This document shows positions 26,595-35,387 of a stretch of 64,000 nt of DNA, one piece after another; the first letter of the stretch is position 1; each line of letters begins with the position of its first letter. The stretch covers positions 1-64,000 of the forward strand of contig NZ_JAVLBN010000002.1 of assembly GCF_031581065.1 (NCBI RefSeq). Direction: 5' to 3'. Position numbers and translations under genes: made by a program. The DNA comes from Salibacter sp031581065 (GTDB lineage Bacteria > Bacteroidota > Bacteroidia > Flavobacteriales_G > Salibacteraceae). Below the pieces are notes generated by a model. That model had not been told where the DNA came from. It ran no database searches and saw only the letters and a program-made list of their open reading frames with translations.

Positions 26595-29500
26595 ATGAAA
26601 ATCAAACTCTTAGTACTATCCCTAATCCTTTCAAGCTCACTTCTCACAGCACAGGAAAGTGACTATTACTTAAAAAGCTCAGATTTAAACGCTTTTTCGT
26701 TCAGAACCATGGGCCCAGCTCTAACTTCGGGTAGGATTAGTGACATTGCTGTACATCCGCAGGACAAGGATTTTTGGTACATCGCTGCTGCATCTGGCGG
26801 AGTTTGGAAAACAACTAACCATGGAGTTAACTTCTCTCCCATTTTTGATAGCGAAGGATCATACTCAATTGGTTGTGTAACGATTGATCCCAACAACCCA
26901 CACACTGTTTGGGTGGGAACCGGAGAAAATAACAACCAGCGTTCAGTAGCTTACGGAGATGGTATTTACAAAAGTACTGATGACGGTAAGTCCTGGAAAA
27001 ATATGGGCCTCAAAAACAGCGAGCACATCGGGATGATAGCTGTTCATCCAAATAACTCTGATATCGTTTACGTGGCAGCCTATGGTCCATTGTGGAGTAA
27101 AGGTGGTGACCGCGGACTCTACAAAACAACTGATGGTGGTGAGAACTGGAATAAGATACTGGATATTGATGAGTACACCGGAGTCAATGAAGTTCATCTA
27201 GATCCAGGAAACCCTGATGTCATCTATGCTACAGCACATCAAAGAATGCGCAAAGTGTTCACTTACATTTCTGGCGGACCGGGATCTGGAATTTTCAAAT
27301 CGACTGATGGTGGTGAAAATTTCGAGGAGCTAAAAAATGGTTTACCGGTTGATAATATGGGAAGAATCGGGATGGATATTTCACCCGTCAACCCAGATGT
27401 TCTCTACGCTATAATAGAAGCCAAATACGGCAAGGAAGGCGTTTACAAATCAACTGATCGCGGAGCTAGCTGGAACAAAGTTGATGACTACGTTACCTCA
27501 GGAAATTACTATCAGGAACTATTTTGCGATCCTAAAGATGTAGATAAGGTTTACTCGATGGATACCTACTCTCACTTCACAAATGATGGCGGAAACACCT
27601 GGAAGAAACTACCAGAAGACAAAAAACATGTCGATAATCACGCCATGTGGATCAATCCAAACAATACCGATCACTATTTGATGGGCTGCGATGGCGGACT
27701 CTACGAAACTTTTGACAACGGAAATAACTGGGAGTTTTACACCAACCTGCCCATCACGCAATTTTACCGTGTTTCAGTTGATCGGTCAGAGCCGTTTTAC
27801 AACATCTACGGAGGAACACAGGATAACTTTTCTTTAGGTGGCCCCAGTCAGACCCGCAAAAGCAGCGGAATTGATAATTACGACTGGTTCGTTACGAATA
27901 ATGGAGATGGGTTTGAGAGTCAGGTCGATCCTGAAAATCCAAACATTGTTTACGCTCAGGCGCAGTACGGATGGCTTGTCAGGTTTGACCGAAACAGCGG
28001 TCAAAAAGTGGGTATTCAGCCACAACCACCAAAAGGTGAAGCTTACCGCTGGAACTGGGATGCTCCGTTGATTATTAGTACGCACGACAACAAAACTCTC
28101 TACTTCGCGGCTAACAAAGTCTTTAAAACGGCAGACAGAGGGAACTCATGGGAAGTCATCAGCGATGATCTCACTCAACAAATAGATCGAAACAAGCTCA
28201 AAGTCATGGGCCGCGTTTGGGGTGTTGACGCCATCATGAAAAACAAGAGCACGACAATCTACGGGAACATTACGGCTCTGACCGAAAGTCCAAAAGTAAA
28301 AGGGTTGCTCTACGCAGGTACTGATGACGGACTCATTCAGGTCAAAGAACCCGGATCTGACCAATGGAAAAAGCTGAGTAAATTCCCCGATATTCCTGAA
28401 CGCACTTTCGTTTATGATGTTGAAGCGTCTCTCCACGATGAAAATACTGTTTTTGCCGTTTTCAACAATCACAAAGAAGGCGATTTCAAGCCTTACATTT
28501 TAAAGAGCGAAAACAAAGGAAAATCGTGGAAAAACATCAGTGGCGATCTACCTGAGCGGGGTTCAGTTTACTCGATTGTCCAGGATCACAAAAACCCTGA
28601 TCTCCTTTTTGCCGGAACAGAATTTGGTGTTTTTGTTACGCTAAACGGTGGTGAAAATTGGGTTCAACTGAAAAAGGGATTGCCCACAATCGCGATTAGA
28701 GACCTGACTATTCAGCGAGATAAAAACGCTCTTGTTCTCGGCTCATTTGGCCGTGGATTTTACGTGCTCGATGATTACTCGCCACTCAGAGCCATCTCGA
28801 AGGAAAAACTCAATAAGGAAGCAACCTTCCTCCCCACTCCAAGTGGGTTGATTTACCCCGAAGAGAACCGTTACGGATACAGCGGTGTAAGCTTTCAGGG
28901 AGAAGACTTTTGGACAGCCAAAAACCCTGAGCAAGGTGTCAATTTCTATCTTCACTTAAAGGAAGACGTAAAAACATTAAAAGCGAAAAGGCGAGAATCT
29001 GAAAAAGAGAAAATCAAGGATAAAAAGGATGTTTACTACCCTTCATTTGATGAATTAAGAGCTGAAGATCAGGAAGAAAAGCCCTACTTGATTCTCACGA
29101 TCAGATCCAAAGATGGTGAACCAATACGCAGGTTGACCAACCCTATCAAAAAAGGAATCAACAAAATCAATTGGGATGGGCAAATCGCTTCAATTTCAGG
29201 TTTTGACACAAAAGGAGCACCTCTCACTGAAGCCTCAGGAGCGTTTTTTGCTTTACCGGGCGAATATTTAGTTGATGTACATTTGAGTAAAAATGGTAGT
29301 ATCAGCGAGCTTTTAACTGGCCACGGTTTTTCATTGAAGGCTTTAAACCTCAACACTTTACCAGTAGATGAGGATGAACGCAACAATATTTTAACTGATA
29401 TTGAGCAAACACGCAAGAAACTCTATGAAGTCAACCGTTATCACAGAAACTTTGAAAAACGAGTGAAACAAGTGAAATCAATTGTTCGTGATTACCCCGG

Positions 29501-29840
29501 CTCTGACCTTGAAGATTTGACTAAGCTGCGTGAAATGGAAAAGACGCTGGATTCACTGGACATCTTGTTAACCGGTGATAAATCTTTGAGCAGCAGAGAG
29601 TTTGAAACTGAACCATCATTGACTAACAGAATTGGCATTGCTGTTTACCAAACTTACAATACTCAAAATGCGCCAACTAAAACACAACAAAAAGCAATTG
29701 AGTTAGTGAAGAGTGAACTTTTGAGTATTCAAAAAATCCTTGAAGTTCTCAAAAGTGAATTGTCTTCAATTGAGTCTAAACTCAAGAGACAAGGCGCTCC
29801 ATTGCTAAAGGATAAGTTACCTGACAGAATAAAACGTTAA
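26595..29840 (+). CDS. Large secreted VPS10/BNR-repeat protein (sortilin-like beta-propeller)
   Basis: I start at the ATG at 26595 (MKIKLLVLSL), one base after the upstream stop. The 1081-residue product has a signal peptide (about 20 residues, ending LTAQ). Residues 35-720 form a multi-blade propeller with many BNR/Asp-box repeats: KSTDDGKSW, KTTDGGENW, KSTDGGENF, KSTDRGASW, KTADRGNSW, KSENKGKSW. The C-terminus (about 790-1081) has a beta domain and a helical tail with charged coiled coil. Related Bacteroidetes proteins are annotated as glycosyl hydrolases or VPS10 proteins, usually without proof of activity. No T9SS tail is evident. Confidence 0.85.
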   Translation: MKIKLLVLSLILSSSLLTAQESDYYLKSSDLNAFSFRTMGPALTSGRISDIAVHPQDKDFWYIAAASGGVWKTTNHGVNFSPIFDSEGSYSIGCVTIDPNNPHTVWVGTGENNNQRSVAYGDGIYKSTDDGKSWKNMGLKNSEHIGMIAVHPNNSDIVYVAAYGPLWSKGGDRGLYKTTDGGENWNKILDIDEYTGVNEVHLDPGNPDVIYATAHQRMRKVFTYISGGPGSGIFKSTDGGENFEELKNGLPVDNMGRIGMDISPVNPDVLYAIIEAKYGKEGVYKSTDRGASWNKVDDYVTSGNYYQELFCDPKDVDKVYSMDTYSHFTNDGGNTWKKLPEDKKHVDNHAMWINPNNTDHYLMGCDGGLYETFDNGNNWEFYTNLPITQFYRVSVDRSEPFYNIYGGTQDNFSLGGPSQTRKSSGIDNYDWFVTNNGDGFESQVDPENPNIVYAQAQYGWLVRFDRNSGQKVGIQPQPPKGEAYRWNWDAPLIISTHDNKTLYFAANKVFKTADRGNSWEVISDDLTQQIDRNKLKVMGRVWGVDAIMKNKSTTIYGNITALTESPKVKGLLYAGTDDGLIQVKEPGSDQWKKLSKFPDIPERTFVYDVEASLHDENTVFAVFNNHKEGDFKPYILKSENKGKSWKNISGDLPERGSVYSIVQDHKNPDLLFAGTEFGVFVTLNGGENWVQLKKGLPTIAIRDLTIQRDKNALVLGSFGRGFYVLDDYSPLRAISKEKLNKEATFLPTPSGLIYPEENRYGYSGVSFQGEDFWTAKNPEQGVNFYLHLKEDVKTLKAKRRESEKEKIKDKKDVYYPSFDELRAEDQEEKPYLILTIRSKDGEPIRRLTNPIKKGINKINWDGQIASISGFDTKGAPLTEASGAFFALPGEYLVDVHLSKNGSISELLTGHGFSLKALNLNTLPVDEDERNNILTDIEQTRKKLYEVNRYHRNFEKRVKQVKSIVRDYPGSDLEDLTKLREMEKTLDSLDILLTGDKSLSSREFETEPSLTNRIGIAVYQTYNTQNAPTKTQQKAIELVKSELLSIQKILEVLKSELSSIESKLKRQGAPLLKDKLPDRIKR

Positions 29841-29850
29841 CTATTTCAAC

Positions 29851-29880
29851 AAAAAAAGCCGTCAAATTACGGCTTTTTTT
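29851..29880. terminator. Strong hairpin terminator after the VPS10-type gene
   Basis: AAAAAAAGCCGT (29851-29862) pairs perfectly with ACGGCTTTTTTT (29869-29880) around a 6-base loop. It sits between convergent genes and has A and T tracts suited to both directions. Confidence 0.92.
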
Positions 29881-29895
29881 TATTAAAGTGAAAAA

Positions 29896-30684
29896 TTAAT
29901 CGTAAACAGGGAGTTTAACGAAATCAGCGCTTGTCGTTTCAAAAAAGAGTCTTTTACCATTAACTTTTTTCTCTTCAGTTTTAGAATAACGAATAGTTAT
30001 CTTCACTGTCTTCATTAAGATGCTTTTCTTTAGCTCCTCTAGTTCCTCAGGTGTAAAAACAATCGTTTCTTTAATTTCATCTTCATAATATGAGAAAAAT
30101 TCATAGTATGGACCGCCATCAAAAATGATAGTAATATAATTTACTTCGGCTGGTCTATTATCTAGCGCGAGCTCAAAATCCTGGGAAAGAAATAGTGCTG
30201 TATCAGTTGATGCAGAAGGGTAAGCCGGAGGAACAGAAGTGTGCACAAATGGTGAAAAACCATCAGTGTTATTACTGAATTCCCATTTAACTTGAGAAAA
30301 ATCAACGTTTGAAGGGGACTCTAGACCATTTGGAGTGTCAAAAATATAATATCCATCATCAGAATTGAGAGATTGATCATTAACAGTTAAGTCCTCACCT
30401 ATGTATAACCTGTATTCATTTTCTCCCGGTCCGTTTAAAAAACGACCATTGACAAAATACGATTCTGAACCATTATCTTCAGTTTGTCTAGCAGCTTGAA
30501 AATGAGCATCAGCAAAATTAGTTTGAGTTCTAATGCCCATATAATAATCATCCACAGCCTTTACCGTATCAGCAACCTCAGCTTTAGGTGGACTTTGAGC
30601 CGGAGCTGGTTGATCGTCCTCATCTTTTTTGCAGGAAAACAAAGACAAACAAACAAGAGCAATAACAAAATATAGTTTCTTCAT
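29896..30684 (-). CDS. Lipoprotein of unknown function
   Basis: I start at the ATG at 30684 (MKKLYFVIAL). The 262-residue product has a signal peptide ending LFSC with Lys-Lys-Asp after the cysteine, a typical Bacteroidetes lipoprotein start, then a proline/alanine-rich linker. The mature domain is acidic and beta-rich, with many aromatic and asparagine residues (for example GGPYYEFFSYYEDE). I recognise no domain. The downstream terminator is shared with the convergent gene. The upstream 280 bases to the nuclease start are AT-rich and hold nothing else that I see. Confidence 0.7.
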   Translation of the reverse strand: MKKLYFVIALVCLSLFSCKKDEDDQPAPAQSPPKAEVADTVKAVDDYYMGIRTQTNFADAHFQAARQTEDNGSESYFVNGRFLNGPGENEYRLYIGEDLTVNDQSLNSDDGYYIFDTPNGLESPSNVDFSQVKWEFSNNTDGFSPFVHTSVPPAYPSASTDTALFLSQDFELALDNRPAEVNYITIIFDGGPYYEFFSYYEDEIKETIVFTPEELEELKKSILMKTVKITIRYSKTEEKKVNGKRLFFETTSADFVKLPVYD

Positions 30685-30963
30685 AATGTGAGTTTTAAAA
30701 TTAAACAAGTGTAATACTAACTTATGGAATATGCAACGCTTTCATTAACTTTAAGTAAATATCAAATAACTATTAAAATCACGGAATAATACATAACTAA
30801 AAATAGCTTGATAGTCCATATAGGCTAATAATTGCTAATATTTTAGAGCTCTCAATCACAAAAAATAAAGGGTAGAAAGTCACTCGTGGCGGGGTTTTCA
30901 CTAAGATAATAGGGTAACAATGTGGACTTAGTTTTGGACAAAACTATTTCACAAAATTTCAAG

Positions 30964-32052
30964 ATGCTGCACATTAAATATACAGGTGCAAAACTGCTCC
31001 TTTTTGCTTCGCTACTCATTGGATTAACGCTAAACGCACAGGTTTCCAATTATTATCAATCTGCCGTTGGTCTATCAGGCGAGCAACTCAAAACAGAACT
31101 TCACAATATCATCGATGATCACGTTGAGTTTCCCTACACTTCTTCAAGTACAGATGTTTGGGATATTCTCAAAGTTACAGATCGCGACACCTCCAATCCC
31201 AACAATGTCATTCTCCTCTATTCTGGTCGTTCAGTTGATGCTGCGCAGGAGTACAATAGCGGCAGCGGTTGGACACGGGAACACGTTTGGGCCAAATCAC
31301 GCGGTGATTTTGGTAACTCACCAGGCCCGGGAACAGATGTGCACCACTTGCGTCCGCTCGATGCCGGAGTCAACTCAACTCGAAACAATCGCTCATTTGA
31401 TAATTGCAACAGCTGTGATGAAGTTATAGACAACAATTTTGCTACTGGTTCCTTTATTGATCAGAGCCAGTGGACCTTTCAACCTCCAGCTGAAGTAAAA
31501 GGCGATGTAGCACGAATGCTTTTTTACATGGCTGTTCGCTATGAAGGTGACAGTAACGAAGAAGACTTAGAACTCAACAACTCAATACCTGATCAGTCAG
31601 ATAAACTACCATTTCACGGCAAGCTGGAAACGTTGCTGCAATGGAATGATGAAGATCCGGTATCAGACTGGGAGAAAAATAGAAATGAAGTTATCTTTCA
31701 GCAATTTCAACTAAACCGAAATCCATTTATCGATCACCCTGAGCTGGCTGATTACCTATGGGGCGGAAAAGCGAATGAAAGTTGGACAGGTTCTGACCAG
31801 GAAACCGGTTTTATAGAACTTCAAAATGATGAATTGAGGTTTTGGCCTAATCCCTTTAAAAATGAAATTGAACTAACCCATAATTTGACAAACCCAAATT
31901 ATACTTTATTCGACATAACCGGAAAAATCATGAAGTCAGGTATTATTGAAAACGATCAAATCAAGAACCTCAATGATTTGCCTTCTGGCCTATATCTCCT
32001 TAAAATCACGAATAACAACCAAAGCGAAACCAAAAAGGTTGTGAAAAAGTGA
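30964..32052 (+). CDS. Secreted endonuclease I-family nuclease with T9SS sorting tail
   Basis: I start at the ATG at 30964; a TAGTTTTG -7-like box (30929-30936) lies inside the longer frame. The 362-residue product has a signal peptide ending LNAQ, then a His-Me-finger nuclease domain like EndA/NucM: REHVWAKSRGDF with His107, TDVHHLRPLD at 125 on and NSTRNN with the metal-binding Asn. The last 75 residues (LRFWPNPFKNEIEL ... LPSGLYLLKI ... KKVVKK) are a type A T9SS C-terminal sorting domain. It likely degrades extracellular DNA. Its stop overlaps a peptidase remnant. Confidence 0.92.
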   Translation: MLHIKYTGAKLLLFASLLIGLTLNAQVSNYYQSAVGLSGEQLKTELHNIIDDHVEFPYTSSSTDVWDILKVTDRDTSNPNNVILLYSGRSVDAAQEYNSGSGWTREHVWAKSRGDFGNSPGPGTDVHHLRPLDAGVNSTRNNRSFDNCNSCDEVIDNNFATGSFIDQSQWTFQPPAEVKGDVARMLFYMAVRYEGDSNEEDLELNNSIPDQSDKLPFHGKLETLLQWNDEDPVSDWEKNRNEVIFQQFQLNRNPFIDHPELADYLWGGKANESWTGSDQETGFIELQNDELRFWPNPFKNEIELTHNLTNPNYTLFDITGKIMKSGIIENDQIKNLNDLPSGLYLLKITNNNQSETKKVVKK

Positions 32053-32182
32053 TATTTCAACGCTCAAAGACAAAAACTTCAGGTTGATGGTGCTTGGTGA
32101 CAAAGACAAAATCGATTTTGAAGCACTCGAAAAATACGGCAACGTCAAAGAGCTCAAGCTTGAAGAAGCTTTTGGGTATTAA
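32051..32182 (+). pseudogene. C-terminal remnant of an M16 (insulinase-like) zinc peptidase
   Basis: Directly after the nuclease, in another frame, 43 codons read DISTLKDKNFRLMVLGDK, then DKIDFEALEKYGNVKELKL and EEAFGY before TAA. This is the usual ending of Bacteroidetes M16 peptidases, in which the chain closes with a VVGD-K...LEKFG-V-EL pattern. No start codon, no N-terminal domains and no HxxEH motif accompany it. It looks like the tail left when the rest of the gene was lost or displaced, with its terminator (32210-32252) still in place. Confidence 0.65.
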
Positions 32183-32209
32183 TTAACTGAGAAAATACAC
32201 TCACATTCA

Positions 32210-32252
32210 GAACCGGATTCTGTGCTGTTTTGGCACGGGTTCGTTTTTTTTT
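32210..32252 (+). terminator. Hairpin and T-run after the nuclease/M16 remnant
   Basis: GAACC (32210-32214) pairs with GGTTC (32238-32242), and GTGC (32222-32225) with GCAC (32233-32236), with an unpaired bulge on the left arm; nine T follow at 32244-32252. It probably terminated the former M16 gene and now serves the nuclease. Confidence 0.65.
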
Positions 32253-32271
32253 ACTTTTATAAGTGTGATCC

Positions 32272-32454
32272 GTACCTACGGTACTCTGAGTTTTTGTTGG
32301 AACAGTAAGCTCCGGGTTGTCACCCGGAGATAGAAGTGTATCGTGCCTAACGGCACTCATCTTTCAAGTGCCGTTAGGCACGAATCAACTTTAACTCTGG
32401 GTTTTAGCCCAGAGTTAAGAAAGCTGCTTATTTGGTAACGAGTGCTGTAGGCAC
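32272..32454. repeat. Cluster of REP-like hairpin modules
   Basis: Alternating palindromes fill this noncoding stretch. GTACC-TAC-GGTAC at 32272-32284. CTCCGGGT/ACCCGGAG at 32310-32329 (4-base loop). A perfect 17-bp stem TCGTGCCTAACGGCACT/32367-32383 with a 9-base loop. TTAACTCTGGG/CCCAGAGTTAA at 32391-32418. A decayed GTGC-tgtag-GCAC at 32442-32454. Two module types alternate (GTGCCTA-CGGCAC-like and CCCGGGT-like), as in interspersed REP-like repeats of other Bacteroidetes that are linked to RAYT transposases. No RAYT gene is in the window. Confidence 0.7.
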
Positions 32455-32546
32455 GGTGCACATTAAAACCGGGATTACTTCGTGATCCTTTGAGCTCCGA
32501 ATTCCGAAAGGAAAAACCGAAATCGAAGATTTCATTTTTTGTTTTT

Positions 32547-32579
32547 AGCAAATACCGCAAAGAACTTTGCTTATTTGCT
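32547..32579. repeat. Compound hairpin downstream of tRNA-Arg
   Basis: AGCAAATA (32547-32554) pairs with TATTTGCT (32572-32579), enclosing GCAAAG/CTTTGC (32557-32570) with a two-base loop. Small bulges separate the two stems. It stands between the REP-like cluster and the tRNA terminator; I see no reading frame. The rest of 32455-32546 is AT-rich without recognisable content. Confidence 0.5.
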
Positions 32580-32586
32580 GAAAACA

Positions 32587-32617
32587 AAAAACCCCGAAGC
32601 TTCGCTTCAGGGTTTTT
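32587..32617 (-). terminator. Terminator of tRNA-Arg
   Basis: On the leftward strand AAAACCCTGAAGC pairs with GCTTCGGGGTTTT across a GAA loop, with one U-G wobble, and continues into a T-run. It starts 11 bases beyond the tRNA 3' end. Confidence 0.85.
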
Positions 32618-32627
32618 CCTTTCTTAG

Positions 32628-32701
32628 TGACCTCGCCAGGATTCAAACCTGGAACCTCCTGAGCCGTAATCAGGTGCTCTATTCAGTTGAGCCACGAGGC
32701 C
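32628..32701 (-). tRNA. tRNA-Arg (anticodon ACG)
   Basis: Read leftward from 32701: acceptor GGCCTCG, TG, D-arm GCTC...GAGC, anticodon stem CCTGA/TCAGG with loop TTACGGC (anticodon ACG, read as ICG), T-arm around TTTGAAT, acceptor CGAGGTC and discriminator A. No encoded CCA. It is transcribed alone, with its own promoter and terminator. Confidence 0.95.
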
Positions 32702-32742
32702 TTTATTGTTGAGTTAAACTGTTGTTTTTCCCAACAGGGCTG

Positions 32743-32770
32743 CAAATATAAAAACAATATCGAAAAACAA
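32743..32770 (-). promoter_or_regulatory. Promoter of tRNA-Arg
   Basis: Read leftward, TTG (32770-32768), 17 bases, then TATATTTG (32750-32743). The -7 box is identical to that of the CAT tRNA at 13846-13853, and the flanking GGCTGCAAATATAAAA is shared between the two loci. Confidence 0.75.
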
Positions 32771-32780
32771 CAGTCTCAAT

Positions 32781-33797
32781 TTACTTTTTCTTTTTGTCGT
32801 CATCATCCTTGCCGCCTTCTTTTGGCTCGCTGATGCTGTCTCTCATATCGGTATCGGCCTGGATGTTTTTCATTCTGTAGTAATCCATCAAGCCGAGGTT
32901 TCCGGCTCTAAAGGCTTCAGATATAGCCATCGGCACTTCGGCTTCGGCTTCGATTACTTTGGCGCGAGCTTCCTGTGCTTTTGCTTTCATCTCCTGCTCT
33001 TCGGCTATTGCCATCGCTCTGCGTTCCTCAGCTTTGGCCTGCGCGATGTTTTTGTCTGCCTCGGCCTGGTCTGTTTGAAGTTCAGCACCAATGTTTTTCC
33101 CGATGTCAACATCGGCAATATCAATAGAAAGAATTTCAAATGCTGTACCTGAGTCAAGTCCTTTTTTCAGAACCGTTTTTGAAATGATATCTGGGTTTTC
33201 CAAAACAGCTTTGTGCGAATCAGCCGAACCAATTGAGGATACAACACCTTCACCAACTCTGGCGAGGACTGTCTCCTCTCCTGCTCCACCCACGAGCTGG
33301 CGGATGTTGGCTCTGACCGTTACTCGCGCTTTTGCAATCAACTGAATTCCGTCTTTTGCAACTGCAGTAACGGGTGGCGTTTCTATAACTTTTGGTATAA
33401 CCGACATTTGAACGGCTTCAAAAACATCTCTACCTGCAAGGTCAATTGCTGTGGCTGAGTTGAAGTCGAGATCGATGTTGGCTTTATCAGCAGAGATCAA
33501 TGCCATCACGACATTTCGTACGTTACCTCCTGCGAGGAAGTGAGCTTCGAGCTGATCACTATTGAGTACGAGCCCGGCTTTTGTGGCGTTGATCAATGCA
33601 TCTACGATAGCAGATGGCGGTACGCGTCTCCAGCGCATAACAATCAACTGGAGAAGCGAAATTCGTACTCCTGAAATAATGGCTCTGAACCACAACCCGA
33701 TCGGGATGAAATATAGAATGATCCACAAGAGGATGAGTGCTCCTACAGCTACTCCAATAGTAACTCCCCAGGACACCTGTAATAAATAAATATTCAT
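32781..33797 (-). CDS. floA: Flotillin-like protein FloA
   Basis: A 338-residue protein with one N-terminal membrane segment (about residues 10-32), then the FloA-specific region (GVRISLLQLIVMRWRRVPPS, ALINATKAGL, HFLAGGNVRNVV), the band-7/SPFH core (RARVTVRANI, VGEGVVSSIGSADSHK) and an Ala/Glu-rich coiled-coil stretch (about 245-295). FloA organises membrane microdomains. It overlaps the NfeD-like gene by four bases, the usual FloA-NfeD partnership. The tail is acidic, then lysine-rich. Confidence 0.95.
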   Translation of the reverse strand: MNIYLLQVSWGVTIGVAVGALILLWIILYFIPIGLWFRAIISGVRISLLQLIVMRWRRVPPSAIVDALINATKAGLVLNSDQLEAHFLAGGNVRNVVMALISADKANIDLDFNSATAIDLAGRDVFEAVQMSVIPKVIETPPVTAVAKDGIQLIAKARVTVRANIRQLVGGAGEETVLARVGEGVVSSIGSADSHKAVLENPDIISKTVLKKGLDSGTAFEILSIDIADVDIGKNIGAELQTDQAEADKNIAQAKAEERRAMAIAEEQEMKAKAQEARAKVIEAEAEVPMAISEAFRAGNLGLMDYYRMKNIQADTDMRDSISEPKEGGKDDDDKKKK

Positions 33798-34264
33798 GAT
33801 TTAGAATTTTGAGATTCTACGTAAACTTTGCGGCCTTCAACTGATACAACACGAACGTCATCGTGGTCATCGATAAAACTGTTTCGGGCAACGACTTCCA
33901 AATATACATTGTTTATTCGAGCTTTCCCTGACGGATTGATTCTTGTTATCGCAATTCCTGTATCGCCCTCTTTGATATCGTATTCATCACTATTTGCTTT
34001 TGATGTGATATTAGAGGAAATGGTAATCGATTTCCATGTATCGGCTCGTAGGAATTTAAACAGCAAAAGTGCTGTTACAGCTCCGGTTGAAACCAGCGTA
34101 ATAGTTCCGTAAGTAGTGCTTTCATAATAGGCTAAAACGATTCCGGTTACCATCAGAACCAAACCGATTATACCGGGAATCCCGGCACCCGGAATGAGGA
34201 AAACCTCAACGAGAAGGAGCAAAAGCCCAATTCCAACTATTATTAATGCTGTGGTAAGATCCAT
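33794..34264 (-). CDS. NfeD-like membrane protein
   Basis: A 156-residue protein: two to three membrane helices (LIIVGIGLLLLLVEVFLIPG, GIIGLVLMVTGIVLAYY, GAVTALLLFKFL), then an OB-fold with EGDTGIAITRINPSGKARI and DDVRVVSVEGRKVYVE. This is the short NfeD form, without the ClpP-like protease domain. It sits directly upstream of floA in the same operon and probably aids its membrane scaffolding. Confidence 0.92.
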   Translation of the reverse strand: MDLTTALIIVGIGLLLLLVEVFLIPGAGIPGIIGLVLMVTGIVLAYYESTTYGTITLVSTGAVTALLLFKFLRADTWKSITISSNITSKANSDEYDIKEGDTGIAITRINPSGKARINNVYLEVVARNSFIDDHDDVRVVSVEGRKVYVESQNSKS

Positions 34265-35059
34265 TTATTTCTTTTTAGCGTAACTCTTTGCAACCGGAAT
34301 GTATTCACGGATATCATTGATCCGCTTTTCATCACTTGGGTGAGTAGAAAGTAACTCCGGAGGTTTTTGTCCGCCCTGCTCACTCATTCGTTTCCAAAAG
34401 TCGATTGCTGCCTCGCTATTGTAGCCGGCATATTCCATAAAAACCAGTCCCATTTTATCGGCTTCACTTTCGTGTGCTCTCGAATAAGCCAATGTTCCAA
34501 GTTGTGAGCCCAGTCCGTAACTCAGCATGAACAAGTCTCTCGTGTAACCGGGTTTTTCACTCATTGCTACTGAGAGCGTAGCTCCTCCAAGTTGTACGAG
34601 TAACTGCTGACTCATCCTCTCATTACCGTGGCGTGCAACAGCATGTGCTATCTCATGACTCATCACAACAGCTACTCCTGTTTCATCCTGGCAAATGGGC
34701 ATGATTCCGGTGTAAAATACAACTTTCCCCCCCGGCATACACCATGCGTTGACAGTTTCGTCTTCAACGAGATTAAACTCCCATTCAAAGCCATTTATCC
34801 TATTGCTTTTCCCTTGTGACTTGAGAAATTGCTCGCAGGCTACTTTAAGTTTTTCTCCGGCAGACATCACCATTTTTGATCGTTTATCGTAACTGGGAAC
34901 AGTATTGTGTTGCTCCAAAAAGCCATTGTACTGGGTCAAACTCATACTCATGAGATTTTGCTCGTTGAGCAGATTGACCTGTCTCCTGCCGGTAATTGGA
35001 ACGGTAGCACACGAAACGAGCAGAGTTGCTGTAAGGAGTATCGATAAAAACTTATTCAT
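34265..35059 (-). CDS. M48-family metalloprotease, lipoprotein (LoiP/Oma1-like)
   Basis: A 264-residue protein with a lipoprotein signal (LLVSC, Cys17). The zinc site is HEIAH at 135-139 with downstream HESEAD giving glutamate 197 as third ligand, the M48 arrangement; WCMPGGKVVFYTGI is the typical preceding strand and STHPSDEKRI the typical ending. It is likely a periplasmic or outer-membrane quality-control protease. One base separates it from nfeD, so it may be in that operon. Confidence 0.92.
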   Translation of the reverse strand: MNKFLSILLTATLLVSCATVPITGRRQVNLLNEQNLMSMSLTQYNGFLEQHNTVPSYDKRSKMVMSAGEKLKVACEQFLKSQGKSNRINGFEWEFNLVEDETVNAWCMPGGKVVFYTGIMPICQDETGVAVVMSHEIAHAVARHGNERMSQQLLVQLGGATLSVAMSEKPGYTRDLFMLSYGLGSQLGTLAYSRAHESEADKMGLVFMEYAGYNSEAAIDFWKRMSEQGGQKPPELLSTHPSDEKRINDIREYIPVAKSYAKKK

Positions 35060-35077
35060 TCATCAAAAATCTAACGA

Positions 35078-35386
35078 TTAGTGGATTTCAGCAGAAAGTC
35101 CTCTCCTGAGCAATTCTTCACACTTAGGTTTTAAATCTTCCATTGAGCCGCGTTTTACATCGCATTTACCTTTGTAGTGAACCAGCATCGTACACTGCTC
35201 GGCCTGATTCATATCGTGCTCGCACACTTCAATAAGGCACTGAATAACATAATCAAAGGTATTTACTTCATCGTTGAAAAGAATTATCTTATTCTCATCA
35301 TCCTCTTCAACCAAAACATCTGTTTCTTCCTGCTCTTCTACTCCCGGTATTCCATTTAAAATGGGTAACTCCATAGTTCTGTCCAT
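35078..35386 (-). CDS. clpS: ATP-dependent Clp protease adaptor ClpS
   Basis: I start at the ATG at 35386 (MDRTMELPI), one base after the stop of the giant upstream gene. The 102-residue protein has an acidic disordered head, then the ClpS core: FNDEVNTFDYVIQCLIEVC with the N-degron-binding Asn-Asp, EQCTMLVHYKGKCDVKRGS, and ending LRRGLSAEI. It delivers N-degron proteins to ClpA/ClpC. Aat, which creates such degrons, is at 10444-11154. Confidence 0.93.
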   Translation of the reverse strand: MDRTMELPILNGIPGVEEQEETDVLVEEDDENKIILFNDEVNTFDYVIQCLIEVCEHDMNQAEQCTMLVHYKGKCDVKRGSMEDLKPKCEELLRRGLSAEIH

Positions 35387-35387
35387 T

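Noticed and set aside
32051..32182. Treating the segment as a second small gene
   Set aside because: It lacks a plausible start codon and leader, and its sequence resembles only the tail of a much larger family.
32272..32454. CRISPR array
   Set aside because: Palindromes differ from each other, are not evenly spaced, and there are no cas genes or repeat-spacer units.
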